From NCBI RefSeq assembly GCF_949628215.1, contig NC_134277.1:87905963-87969962 (forward strand): a stretch of DNA of 64,000 bases, written 5' to 3'. Source of the DNA: Phalacrocorax aristotelis (Eukaryota; Chordata; Aves; Suliformes; Phalacrocoracidae). A program made the translations under genes and the position numbers. This document shows, in pieces, positions 1 to 12,200 of the stretch. Positions within the stretch are counted from its first letter, which is position 1. Each line of letters starts with the position of its first letter. The notes beneath the pieces were generated by a model that saw only the letters and a list, made by a program, of their open reading frames with translations, ran no database searches and was not told the origin of the DNA.

Positions 1-3000
1 TGAAGTGGCAAGAGCTAATAAAGATCACATCTTTAAAAAGTGTGTTCTAATATTTATATGAGTTATGTCAATATAGTCACTTAACATTCAGGATGATTAT
101 TCTCATATAGCATCCCACCAGGATCCTTTGTTGCTCTGCCCTCAAATATAGCAATTACATTCTTCCTTGCATTATTTTCCTGCTTTTTCCTTTGTGGTAA
201 CTGAGTGGGTGGGAAAACTGATATTTCTTTGCCATGGATCTTAGAACAGAAGTCCAAATGCAGGGAAGCAGATGTAAGGTAGCATTATCATTTAGAGGCC
301 AAAGGATGTAGCAGTGTAAAAACTGAGATTATTTATCAATGTGATGAAGAATTTGGAGGATGGATCTTGCTTAACTTCATATATCAAGTCTAAGCTACTT
401 TAAAGATAAATGAATCATTGTTTGAAGTGTCCTGCCTCTCCCCATGAGATGTAAAGGCAGTCTTAAGCACCAGGAAAGACTGGGTGCTTAAGTGAAAGTC
501 AGCAAGATGTATCCAATTCTAAAGCAGTGAATGTAATCCACTGATTCTATGCTCTTTACTTGGCTTCATTGCATTTTAAGTTACCAAACCGAACAGTGTT
601 TGTGTACTACATTACAATGTTCTGATCATTATGGTTGCTATGGAAACTTAGCTCAAGTTTTATCAATATAAACTCACGTAATTGAATTGTGATTAAGCAC
701 AGTAGGAGAAAGAAGCGCTCATACCACATCCTCATTCTTCAGAGCAAATTACAAGATCATGAGTCCAGGCATGCAGGAACAGGACCTCAAGGTACTCCCA
801 CTGCTCCCATCAAGGTGCATCTGAACAGGAGTAAAGGCCACAGAGGCAATGGCTGTAAATGTCAGTACATGCTGCCAGTAAAGTACTGTGATAACTTCTT
901 TTGCCTACCACACTTCACTGCAGGATAGAAATGGAGCTTCTGGAGCCTTGCAATGGCAGTGAGGGCCTGGATATAGCTGCAGAGTTATCCATTGTTCCAT
1001 CTCACAGCTACAGCCTTACCCCTAAATGTAATGTTGATTTAATGTAACTTGTGAGATCTAATTTTCATAATTAGCTCTAATTATCAAATAACTAGGTACA
1101 TAAATTCAGTGTGGAAAAAGAAAAGAAATGTTAAACATTTATAGTATTTTCTCTCTGTGGAAAGGCACAAGTTTTCAAGCCAGCGCTAGAAGAATTCTGT
1201 GCAATAATTAATGATTTAGAACAGAATAGAAGAAGAAAAGAGTCAGATCTCAAATGATTAAAAAGGTTTGGGGCCTGCAGCAGTAGAGTACATTATAAAG
1301 GTTTTCAGGGCAGCTAGGTAAAGACAAGAAACTGTGCAGTATTTGCCATGGGAAGATAATGTTGACAAGTACAAAGCGATGCATACTGCAAGCGTTAAGA
1401 TTAACCGCTTCTGCATACTGCCGGGTACCTGTCATTGCTCAGGCACAGCTATTCAGGAAAAAGAACTGGGTGCCAGTCACACAGCTCTGCTGCAGGACCG
1501 TGTTCAGTTCTGGTCATCTTAATTAAAAAGGGAAACAGCACCTAAGGAGTAGGCTTAGTAAGAGTCAATGTGAATCACAAGAAGCAGTGAAAAAGCACAG
1601 AAGCAGCTTTTCTGAAATGTCTGTTTATTTTAGTGAAGAATAAAAACGCATTATAGTATCAAGCACAACAACGATTACCAGAGAGAAGAAAAGGCAGAAA
1701 ACGGTAAATCCCTTTGCCATCTCTTCTAGGAGACAAAAAAGGGCGGCTAATTTGGTGCTACTCTGTCATTCACTGAAAGAACTCCTTGCCACAAAATATC
1801 ACCAGGAGAAAGTTGTAAGTTGAAAGTGGAAGGCAATTTGCTGCTTACATGCTTGGTGAGTACTTCTGTAGTTAAATTCTAGGCAGAATCTTAAAGTAGA
1901 AAGGTCTGTAAACTGACTTTTCAGGACCAAATGACCAAAAGTGCTTCTATCATGGGCCAGTTTTTCCAGGCTTTCTTCTGGATTATTTCACGCTGTCAAA
2001 TATCAAACACAACATTACCAGATTATGGTTAGCAGTGTAGTTAATTGATTATGGTCACCAACCATTTCACTGATTAATTAACTCCTTTATTTCTATAATG
2101 ATCTCATATTACAATAATCCCTATGATACCGTAATTGCATATTAAATGAATCTTCAACAAATGTGCAAAGAAGAAAATTCCATGAGTTGTAACTGTTGAC
2201 CAAGTTTTACCATGGAAAAAATACTATGAATTTATTCAAAAATATGGAAAAAGGTGATATAAATTACATAATAGGACTATCAAGCATAGCTCTGTGGGGA
2301 ACAGTAAGTTTGTGAAGTGTTTTGGTTTTTTTATCTTTTTCTTTTTGACAAAGATCAGAACAACACTGAACTAACTTTGCTCCTTAACATAGATTCAACC
2401 TGATGTAGTACTGGAATTCAGTTTCTGAGAAACACAGATAATAACATGCAGTTGTCTCATAAGGATGCTGTGAGAATTAATAAGTGCATAAAAAGCTTAC
2501 TGCAAAAAGCTATTTTTTTAAAAGGCATTTTAAATGAGACAAAATACTGCTGCAAACTCATCAATAGCACATTATCAATCTGTAAAACAAATTTCCAAGG
2601 AAAGCAAGAGGAATTTAGGAATTTTGTGTTAGAATCCAGAACAAGAACAAAGGGAATTAAGCAAATTCCTTTTTTAGTTTTTTCTTGAGGGCAGTGAGTT
2701 TTTATGGATTGGAGTAAAATGGCTCTATATTCTCTTTCCCTTCCTGAAATAATTTGATCTGGCCAGCAAATGCTTTGACAGGCTTTACAGCTGATTTGTA
2801 TGAACATGCTAACTGTCCAGTTGTCAGACAAACCTCTTGTACTCAGAATGTGATCTTTCACTCAAGGGAACACTAATTTGAACCTTCAAATTCTATGCAC
2901 TATTTTATTTTCACAAAGCTTGTAGGAACTTAATATCTTTGAGTCCTCAGCTGCATTTTCAAATTTGGTTGAAATTGGAAACTAGGTTTGAAAGTTGTTG

Positions 3001-3460
3001 GGGTGACTGACTGATAAACAGATAAATGAACATGGACAACATGATTGCATAAAACTTTTCTTCTTAGGAAACCAGGATAAAAATAAACTCACATTATTAT
3101 AGCACCCAATAGACTTTCAGAGTTGCTAAGAAAGTTTCCGTAATTACAGTACTATACCCTTAAGGCTGTTTGAAGGTGTATAATGGTTATAACTGTTATT
3201 CTTGTCTGACTACCTGTTAAATTGCTGCATGTCACTCATTCCTAATGGTTGTTTAACAATTATAATCGTTGAATATGTGCTACCAACTGACTTTAGCTGG
3301 AAAAAACAAAAGGAAAGACAAAACAAAAATCTCAATATTAATTTAGGGTTGTCTTACTGAGGTCTGTAAACAACACCCATTAATTCTGCTGGGAATATGA
3401 GCCCTTATAAGCTCAATCAAAAAGAACTGAACTCTTACAGAAAAGCTCTCTTAGGACAAC
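1..3460. other. AT-rich non-coding stretch, no gene recognised
   Basis: No conserved protein motif or RNA gene is visible. Open frames are 60-134 codons, occur on both strands and have no recognisable content, as expected by chance in AT-rich DNA. A short piece near 1500 (a 'gttcagttctgg' phrase) recalls CR1 reverse-transcriptase text but is too isolated to call. Confidence 0.6.
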
Positions 3461-3657
3461 CATAGAATCATTTAGGTTGGAAAAGACCTTTAAGATCATT
3501 GAAACCAACTGCAAACCTAACACTGCCAAGTCCACCACTAAACCATGTCCCTAAGCACCACATCTACAAGTCTTTTAAATACCTCCGGGGGTGGTGACTC
3601 AAACACTTCCCTGGGCAGCCGGTTCCAATGCCTGACAACCCTTTTGATGAAGAAGTT
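3461..3657 (-). mobile_element. CR1 LINE, 3' portion, minus strand (left part of split copy)
   Basis: Read on the minus strand this is the end of CR1 ORF2 plus the short 3' UTR. In plus orientation it opens with the inverted tail 'catagaatca' followed by 'aggttggaaaagacc', then the complement of the ORF2 C-terminus ('ggcagccggttccaatgcc'). CR1 is a non-LTR retrotransposon, usually 5'-truncated, with a short octamer tail instead of poly(A). The copy is interrupted at 3658 by an LTR and resumes at about 4164. It is clearly decayed and cannot encode protein. Confidence 0.9.
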
Positions 3658-3904
3658 TGTTATGGTTTTGGTTGGGATAGAATTAATTTTCTTCGCTGTA
3701 GCTGGTATAGTGCTGTGTTTTGGATACGGTATGAGAATAATGTTGATAACACAAGTTGTTGCTGGGTAGTGCTTATACTAGTCAAAGACTTTTCCAGCTT
3801 CCCATGCTCTGCCAGGTACACAAGAAGCCGGGAGGGGAGGGGGCACAGCTAAGACAGAGAATTCAAACTGGGCAAAGGGATAGTCCATGTCATATATCAT
3901 ACTC

Positions 3905-3913
3905 AGTATATTA
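3905..3913 (+). promoter_or_regulatory. TATA-like box inside the LTR
   Basis: The sequence 'agtatatta' lies about 250 bp into the LTR, where this LTR family normally shows 'cagtatataaac'. It would be the U3 core promoter element. It differs from a good TATA box, so activity is doubtful. Confidence 0.35.
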
Positions 3914-4051
3914 ACTGTGGGGACTTGGCCTGGGGAAGAAGCAGTTGCGGCTTGGGGACTGGCAGCATTGGTCAGCAGGTGGTGAGCAGTTGCTTCACTT
4001 GGTTTCTTTGCCTGGGTTTCATCTCTTTTTCTCCCTCTCTCATTATTTTCC

Positions 4052-4116
4052 TATTATTATTATTATTATTATTGCTATTATTGTTATTACTACTAGTACT
4101 ACTACTATTACTACTT
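4052..4116. repeat. (ATT)n / (ACT)n triplet microsatellite in the LTR
   Basis: ATT units run into TACTAC-type units. Intact members of this LTR family carry a short ATT run at the corresponding place, so this is local expansion and drift inside the LTR. Confidence 0.85.
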
Positions 4117-4163
4117 TAATTATGAAACTGTTCTTTTCTTAACCCACAAGTTTTCTTACTTTT

Positions 4164-4236
4164 GCTAAACAACCCCAGTTCCGTCGGTCACACCTCATAA
4201 GACTTGTGCTCTAGACCATTCACTGGCTTTGTTGCT
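4164..4236 (-). mobile_element. CR1 LINE, continuation of the split minus-strand copy
   Basis: In plus orientation the phrases 'aacaaccccagttcc', 'cctcataagacttg' and 'ctctagaccattcac' are the reverse complement of the CR1 ORF2 segment around '[11 protein letters not shown]'. They continue the CR1 that was broken at 3658. About 190 bp of CR1 expected between the two parts is missing, together with the LTR 3' end. CR1 similarity stops at about 4236, the 5' truncation. Confidence 0.75.
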
Positions 4237-7171
4237 TTTCAATTACAAGTAACTTGTAATTATTTTATCATGCTGCCTTTTGAGAATCAAGCAAATACTT
4301 GATTCTGAAGTACACCAGGAAAAGCTGAGGCCTTTTTGATCATTCGCTAGAATGCAAAAAGCCATTAAAGTAAACTATTCTCTTCAAATGAATGTCTATT
4401 CATACTTTGAAGTGGGTGATTTCAACGACTTCAAATTTTAAAATTTGTCTTTGCTGCATTCCAGTTGTTATTTTCAATAAACAGGTTGGCACTTATCTAG
4501 AGGCAGAAGAACATTTGCCTGTAAAAATAACCCCTTCCAATTAAATTATCAAGGTTATAATGTATGCAGCATTCAACAAAAGCAAGTTACCTTTCCAGAA
4601 ATTTCCAAATACTTGTCCAATTAGATTACTTACTATGTGAAAAGAAAGGCCTGTGACAACTCACCCAAATATGGATTTGCCTAGTGTTTGTTTTTGTCAG
4701 AGGAAAGAAGCCCCTGCTGGAAGTTTGAAGCTAAGCTGAGGTGATGCATACTCCATTGCTGGCATTAACATTACAATTCAGGTACGATTTGGGCCGATAT
4801 CACTGCAGCCTAACCCTGAACTAGGTGTTTTTGATTAAGTCCTGAGTAATGATATTTGAGTTTTCTATCTCATATTTTTCAGTAGCATGGCCATAAGCTA
4901 CAAAAGGGTCAGATCTTATTCTTCTTTATGCTTATGGAAAGACTTCTATTGTCACCAATAGAAGTCACATATGCCTGAGTCTTATGACCTGTTTTGTCTT
5001 GTCTTGCAACTGTCAAGCACAGAACAGCTCAGCTGTGAGGACAGAAGTGAGGGGGGAAAAGGGAATATTTTAGTTAATCAAGTACTCCATTTAGTTAAAA
5101 AAACTTTCACCATTCTTACTTATTAATTTCCTTTGTGATTGTTTTTTTTCATCTCTTTATTCCTGGTGTGTGTCCATTAGTTTTTTAAAAAAAAAAGTCT
5201 ACCTGTGGATGAAAAGCCTGGTATAGTGGCATTGCAACTGTGCCCTAGAATAATGTAGGATTCAATTGTTCTGCCCTTATCACCCTGTGGTGCTTTAGTC
5301 TCTCGTAACAAGCAGCAAACTGGAATAGCGAACAAAGTTTTTTACATCACTGGAGAAGGTTTATTGTACCATGATGATCCTCTCTGGGCAAAATCTAAAA
5401 ATGATGCAATATAGGCCAGCTGACCTTATGTCTGAAGCTGGTCCTTAATATTCATTACATTAGCTTTTCTGATTACAGAGGCATGACGTGTATTCCTGCA
5501 TTTAACTCAGTTCAGCTGGAGTTTTTGAATGAGTTTGCTACTAAGTATAAATAAGAGGCAAGATGCCAAACTTGAGGTAGATGCATTTTTCATGACAGGG
5601 CTTGGGGGTGGCAGGGAAGTGTCTTTTCTTATATATCTATTTCATCTCTTGCTTGTATGCATCCATTTGCTCCAATGGCATCTCAGTGTTTTGTTTCTCT
5701 TAAAAGACCTTGGAGGTGAGATTTTCTTTTTGACGAAGGGCTATTCAGAGCTTAGTGTTTTCATATCTTAAACCATTCCTTTCTGAAAATATATACCCTT
5801 TCCCTCACATGCCAGAAAGAAGACAATAAAACTGCCATAGCAGAATAGACTGCAAGGTAAGTAACTGTTTTCTAGCTCTTTAAGACAACTTGTAAAAAGA
5901 AAATGGGCAGTTTTTTATAACCATAGTTGAAAGACTTGATGTACTTATCTTGAAACCTGGAGGAATTTTTATATCATCAGTAAGTTCTGACCTATTGATC
6001 TGCCTTCCATCTGGTGACACCATTTATACTCATGCAGGGCACAATCAATAGTATAGAAAAAACATATTTTTCCTGTATTACAGTGATATTTTAAGTGACA
6101 GTATAGTCAAGGGAGAAGGCTTCAATAATAATAAAAAAATTTTAAATAAGAAATACAGTCTGGGGTTTAATAGCTTGGCCGTATTGATTTTTACCAGGGT
6201 TATTTGCCATATTTTACCATCAGAGTTGTCACCTCTGCAAAAGCCATTTTTTTCCAATTAACTATATTCAGTTGGATAAGCAAATAAGCATACTGAGGGA
6301 TTAGTATGCTTTCCTGAACTACGACCCAAACTTTCCTACCCCAGGGTCTTGGTAGTTTCTGCCCCGTATCCTCTGGCTCTTTGGGATCCTTTAAGCTAAA
6401 CATTTTTCAAAAATACAAAGTGTCCCAGTTTTTTCCCCAGCCTAAGCAGTGCAGAAAACGAAATATGTTTCTGGAGGTTGTGTTAAGAGGAGGGAATGCA
6501 AGTGGATATTCTTGTCTGGTTCTCCAGCAGAAAGCGTTTAGACAAGCATAGGCCTAGATGCTGGTCTTAGGCAACAACCACTATTTAATACTACAGAAGA
6601 ACATAAAAAAAAGGACAATGTCTCAGCTAGTTGGACCTTGAAGAAAAGTTCTTCCTCACTCCAAAACCAGCAACTGATGTTCCACAGAGTCTGTCTCATA
6701 TGGTGAGGCTTACCTGAAAGCACTGCTCACGTAAATGAGATCTTGACTATATCTTCATAGCTCTGACTGACTATATCAATCCAGTATACACTGGAAAATA
6801 AAAAAGGACAGATACGCTTCCTTACATTGTTATTGCCAAATTCACATATTTGGGGGCAGGAGACCAGAGTGTGGTAGAAATCCAGGCAGAAAATGCTAAC
6901 TGGCCTTCAATATAGGGAAACTCAAAGAAATTGGCTTGGGCTACATGATTAGCAGCTGATCAAATCTATTTTAGAAAGTGAAAACCGTAGCCTCTGGGGA
7001 GGCGAGGGGAACTCTATACATATATGTCCACACCACAAAGAAGACTGAGCCGCTATGCCCAGGAGTCAGGCTGCCAGCAGACTTGGACATGTTGAGAAGT
7101 TAAACTGGTGTCATGCTCCCCCAGATCTGCAGTGCTGGCCAGAACTGAACTGGAGGGCCCCGATTATTGTG
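4237..7171. other. Non-coding stretch, no gene recognised
   Basis: AT-rich sequence without recognisable coding domains, RNA genes or young repeats. Open frames do not exceed about 80 codons and occur on both strands. Confidence 0.55.
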
Positions 7172-8629
7172 GGTGAGAAGTCACTCATTCATTCCCTGGG
7201 AAAAGGGAAACATTGTGCCCATCTTTAAAAAGGGTAGCAAGGAGGACCTGGGGAACTACCAACCAGTCAGCCTCACCTCTGTACCTGGGAAGATCACAGA
7301 ACAGATCCTCCTAGAAGCTGTGAACATGGAGGACAGGGACGTGATTCGAGGCAGCCAGCATGGCTTCACCAAGAGCAAGTCCTGCCTGACCAAGCCGGTA
7401 ATGTACTATGATGGAATGACTACATCAGTGGACTACATCAGGGAAGAGCAATGGATGTCATCTATCTGGACTTCTGTAAGGGCTTTGACACAGCCCCCAC
7501 AGCATCCTTCTCTCTAAATAGGGGAGATGCAGATTTGATGGGTGGACTGTGCAGTGGATAAGGAATTGGTTGGATCATCAAACCCAGAGGGTAGCGGTCA
7601 ATGGCTCGATGTCCAGATGGAGACCGGTGACAAGTGCTGTCCCTCAAGGGTCCACACTGGGACCAGCACCTGTTTAATATCTTCATCAATGACATAGACA
7701 GTGGGATCGTGCCTACCCTCAGCAAGTTTGCAGGTGACACCAACCTGTGCGGTGCAGTTGACACACCAGACAGATGGGATGTCATCCAAAGAGACCTGGA
7801 CAAGCTGGAGAGGTGGGCCTGTGAGAACCTCATGAGGTTCAGCAAGGCCAAGTGCAAGGTCCTGCACTTGGGTCAGGGTAACCCCTGATATTAATCAGGC
7901 TAGGGGATGAAGGGATTGAGAGCAGCCCTGTGGAGAAGGATGCGGGGTTACTGGTGGACAAAGTGCTGGACAAGAGCCAACAATGTGTGCTTGCAGCTAA
8001 GAAGGCCAACCGTACCCTGGCCTGCAAAAAAAAAAAAAAAAAGCAGCATGGCCAGCAGGTCAAGGGAGGTGATTCGGCCCCTCTACTCCGCTCTGGTGGG
8101 ACCCCACCCAGAGTGCTGCGCCCAGCTCTGGAGTCCTCAACACAAAAATGATGTGGACCTGTTGCAGCAGGTCCAGAGGAGGGCCATAAAAATGATCCGA
8201 GGGCTGGAGCACCTCTCCTACGAGGACAGGCTGAGAGAGCTGGGGTTGTTCAGCCTAGAGAAGACAAGGCTGCGGGGAAACCTTATTGTGGCCTTTCAGT
8301 ACTTAAAGGGGGACTTATAGGAAGGATGGAGGTGACCCTCTTTAGCAAGGCCTGTTTCAGACAGGACAAGGTGTAATGGTTTTAAACTAAAGGAGTGCAG
8401 ATTTAGACTGGATAGAAGGAAAAAATGTTTTACAGTGAGGGTGGTGAAACACTGGAACAGGTTGCCCAGAGAGGTTGTGGAGGCCCCATCCGTAGAAACA
8501 TTCAAGTTCAAGGTTGGCTCTGAGCAACCTGGTCTAGTTGAAGATGTCCCTGCTCACTGCAGTGGGGTTGGACTAGATGACTTCTAAAGGTCCATTCCAA
8601 CCTAAACCATTCTATGATTCTGTGTCTGT
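7172..8629 (+). mobile_element. CR1 LINE, 5'-truncated ORF2 (reverse transcriptase) plus 3' UTR
   Basis: The copy begins inside the reverse-transcriptase domain. Frames at 7167-7517 show '[17 protein letters not shown]' and '[11 protein letters not shown]', typical of the CR1 RT N-terminal motifs. At 7634-7888 the palm region reads '[13 protein letters not shown]', where active elements have FADD, so one catalytic aspartate is replaced (7727-7738). Frames are then broken by indels, including an A17 run at 8026. The thumb/C-terminal segment ('[15 protein letters not shown]') lies at about 8220. The 3' end reads 'accattctatgattctg', the CR1 tail. It is a dead copy of about 1.45 kb; full CR1 elements are about 4.5 kb. 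Confidence 0.93.
8026..8042 (+). repeat. Poly(A)17 run inside CR1 ORF2
   Basis: Seventeen A residues replace the usual CR1 text between 'cctgca' and 'gcagcatggccagcagg'. This shifts the reading frame. It probably arose by slippage expansion, since it is not at the element's end. Confidence 0.9.
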
Positions 8630-8881
8630 GAGTGTTGTGGGAAAGAAATCCTAGAATAGAACTTATTACTCACCTTCTGTAGCTTATTAAATAAAATTAG
8701 CATTAGGTGTCACTCAGTGGTGTGGTTCTGTACTCGTGTCCATCCAGTTCAGATTCCCTCCGGGGCAGCGTAACAGGAAGAATAGCACAGTTGTCATTTT
8801 GGGCCATTGGATTTCCTGAATGCCATCTGAACACTGGTGATGTCTTCTCTGGGGCTACCTGCATTCATAGATGGCCAATAT
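8630..8881. other. Short spacer between two CR1 copies
   Basis: About 250 bp of unique-looking sequence between the tail of a plus-strand CR1 and the tail of a minus-strand CR1. Nothing else is recognised. Confidence 0.5.
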
Positions 8882-9239
8882 AGAATCATAGAGTCATTAA
8901 GGTTGGAAAAGACGTCTAGGTTTATCAAGTCCAACCGTCAACCCAATGCCACCATGACTCCTAAAACATGCCTTCAAGTGCCATGTCTACAGGTCTTTTA
9001 AATACCTGCAGGGGTGGCAACTCTACCACCTCTCTGAGCAGCCTGTTCCAATGCCTGACCACTCTTTCAGTAATGACATTTTTCCTAATATCCAACCTAA
9101 ACCTCCCCTGATGCAGCTTGAAGCCAATTCCTCTCATTCTATCGCTAGTGACCCAGCAGAAGAGACCCACCTTACTACAGCCTCCATTCGGGTAGTTGTA
9201 GAGAGCAATAAGGTCTCTCCTCAGCCTCCTCTTCAAGAA
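8882..9239 (-). mobile_element. CR1 LINE, 3' end, minus strand
   Basis: In plus orientation it starts with the inverted tail 'agaatcatagagtcat'. A minus-strand frame (9236 to 8961) encodes the ORF2 C-terminus, with '[15 protein letters not shown]', '[20 protein letters not shown]' and '[16 protein letters not shown]'. This segment is still open with few changes, so the copy is only moderately old. CR1 similarity stops near 9239. Confidence 0.92.
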
Positions 9240-12200
9240 GAAGAGGGAAGGAAGAATAAAACATAATTCAAAAGAACAAAGAAAATCTTTCTTTTTTTCT
9301 GCAGTGGATTTCTACTTTCATAGACACTCTCATTAAGATCTTTTATGTTGATCCCCTATGTAGCTGGCTTTATGAACAAATATCAAGAGATAATAATAAC
9401 ATTGCCTGCATGAAATGCCTATGGAGATGACATGAAATGCAGGAACTCTACTTTTTTCTTGTAATTATAGTCCAGAGTATACACATGTGCTTTTAACCAT
9501 TTGTTGAACGAGTTTGCAGCTCTCTGCTGAGGCACAGTGGCTTCACGCAACTCCAGAGAGGCTGTGCCTGTCAGTGCAGTGCCCTGTCTCAGCCATCATT
9601 TTCTTCATTTTAAGAGCAAAGTCAGAGAAACTGCCAAGGAGTTAATCTTGCAGAAAGTAGCTTGACTCCCTCTGAGCCCTGAAGCAATCAGCATCAAGTG
9701 GTGAAATCCACCCCACCCAAACCACCCCACCCCCCGCCCAAAAAGGCAGGAGATAAGTCAGGTACAAAATGTATGCCTTAAAAGTTAGGAAAAGGATTGT
9801 AACAGGACATCTGATATTGTTCTAACAGCTGTGCTTTGGGAATAGTAAATTCCCTGGAAACTGCACAGATAGAAAAGCTGAAAGATTATTCATCTGAAAC
9901 CAGTGAATGAAGAAAAGCACAGCTGGAAGAGTAGAAAAAAAGTGTTCACTCTGCAACAGCAATGAATTTATTAACTCTTCAAAAGGAAGATAACAGATGC
10001 CGTCACTATTGTATTTGGACTTGTGCACTGCACAACAAAAGGTAAGGGAGATGAGGCAGCTGAAAGATTTGCAGGGGCCTACATTAGTAAACACAACTAG
10101 TTTTGATACAGTGGAAACCCAAGGCTTAAGCCATTGGGGATATTTCCTGTAAAATGGTACAAAAACTAGACACTCCTTATTCCAACATTGTTTGTTTCTG
10201 TTTTGTTTTACTGGGCTTGTTTTAGTCCTTTTGTTATTAACGAAGAGATGGAGTGACATGGATAACAGCAAAACAAAGAACGGCTTTTGCCTGAACAAAA
10301 GGGAACCTCAGATGTAAGTGCAATTTTACGTGAAAGATAGACAAAGGGAAAACACTGATTTACCATGTGTGGTAAATATTTTAAAGTAACCGAACAATGC
10401 TTTTCTTCCTACAGATGTATGAATAATGTCTTTGTGCATTACTTCAATCATTAAGCCAGAAATCTTCAGTGTCATTCAAGTGGGTGTCTGAACATATTTT
10501 CAGTTCAGAACTAGAAATCATAATTTTAGTATACTTCAACCACACAGCCTAACTCTATGATCTTAGAGGTCTTCTCCAACCTAAATGATTCTATGATTCT
10601 ACCATGCTAAGATTTATTATTTCTATTTTGAAGACTTTTACTCCCTGGGACCAGGTAGAATCTGGGTGTGAAGACTCATTATTGTATTTTCGACTTCATT
10701 GGGGATCTGCTTAAATCTGTTGTGAACTGAATTCACAATAACTATGACTAAGTTTATGCATTCTGATGATAGATATAAATGGCATTTATCATGGCTTTAA
10801 AAAGCTCATTCCTGCATAAAGACAGCATCTCTTATAATGCTTCTCTCTGAAGCAATAGTTTAGGGAGGGAGATGGGGACAGGATAACTATATGTACAGTG
10901 AACACACTAACCAATAGCAATGTGGTCCCATTTCATTATTGTCCTTCTGCATGTTTGATAATTTCCTTTTGTTCTGGTTCAGTGTGAGCTTAAGCAGAGC
11001 AGTGTAGCAGGCAAGATGCAGTGTGCTTCTACAGTTCTTTCTTAAATTCTGGCACCATTTTTTTGCCTCTGACACTTCCATGTCATTGGATCATGCTTGT
11101 TTGAGAAAAGTTATACTCCAAATATTTTTTCATGGATAGCTGTCAACCTCTCCTGTTGGGAGGGTTTTTGTTTTGGTTTGGTTTTTTTTTAAGTATACCT
11201 ATTAAATCAATTTGTTGTTCAGGAGGTGTTGAAAAATTTTATAGTTGTAGAAGAGTGGTAGATAGAACAATACCTTTTAATCCATTGCTGCCTAACATTA
11301 AAAGGTTTTTGACCAGTGGCGTTCGGCTAGATCTCATGTAAACTGCATAGACAAGACAACTGAAAGACAAGATAATCTACGACAGCTTCACTAAGCTAGA
11401 TTTTAACAGCAGCCTGTAGGCATCTGAATCTTCACTCAGGAAGAGAGATGTGATTGACTATGTTTATTGTCCTCCCAAAAAGGCACTGCACAGTGCTAGG
11501 TTTTAGGTTTAACTTAACATAACAATCAGGGAAGTGTTTGGAAAATAATCTTGTGACTCTGCCTTAGTGAAGGAGAGACCCAAGAACTTTACTGAACGTA
11601 GTCTTCATATATGAAAAACCTATAGCCACTTCCTAGCCCATCTCTTACTGTCTTCTCCAATGACAGACACCTACACTTCAGCAGCTATTTAAATAATCTA
11701 CCATATCGCACCAGTATGGGGAATGTTCACATATGAAATCAGCAAATGTGAAGCAGGCTTTTCTTTGATGAATAACTTCTTGGGCAGTTAATGAGACAAA
11801 AATCTTACTTCCAGCTGAGTGAGATGGCAGTTGTGTTGCAAAGCCTACCAAGAGCAGAGGGACTGGCCCCTCTAGACCCACAGTGTACTAGGGTTTTCAC
11901 TTGTGGGGGTGCTTCAGGCTGAAGGGGTCAGTCAAGGTACTACAGGCATTCAGCATGAAAGTTAACCTCATCTTCTTTTTCCTGTATGGGTGATCTTCCT
12001 GGAAGACTACAGCTCTCAAGATGCAAGTTAGGGGAAGACGGGAAAAGGATAGAGAGCTTTACTAAATTAGGACTCTCAGGATATTAGGTCAATATAGATA
12101 CAAGCTTTTACAAATAGCACATATTTATCATAGATTTGCCTAGCAGTTTGTTTTCGCTTTAGAACTCTTTCAACATATAATACATATAAATAAAATACTT

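Larger units (their letters stand above)
3658..4163 (+). mobile_element. Solo LTR of an avian ERVL-type endogenous retrovirus, 3' end missing
   Basis: The element starts with TG at 3658 ('tgttatggttttggttgggat') and continues through blocks I recognise from the abundant avian LTR: 'gttgataacac', 'cccatgctctgccagg', 'acaagaagc', a TATA-like block near 3907, an ATT-rich stretch and 'aacccacaagttttc'. The family's usual C-rich end and terminal CA are absent. The sequence passes directly into CR1 text at about 4164. No gag, pol or env region is attached, so this is a solo LTR. It sits inside a minus-strand CR1 and is therefore younger than it. The family name is from memory. Confidence 0.75.

Noticed and set aside
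1250-1620. Possible very old CR1/L3 fragment around 'gttcagttctgg'
   Set aside because: Only one short phrase matches and the flanking translation does not follow the RT order.
8021-8060. The A17 run as the poly(A) end of a second retroposon
   Set aside because: CR1 ORF2 text continues directly on both sides, with no inserted body or target duplication.
9822-10298. 158-codon minus-strand frame with hydrophobic parts
   Set aside because: No known motif. Phe/Leu/Ser richness is expected from AT-rich DNA.
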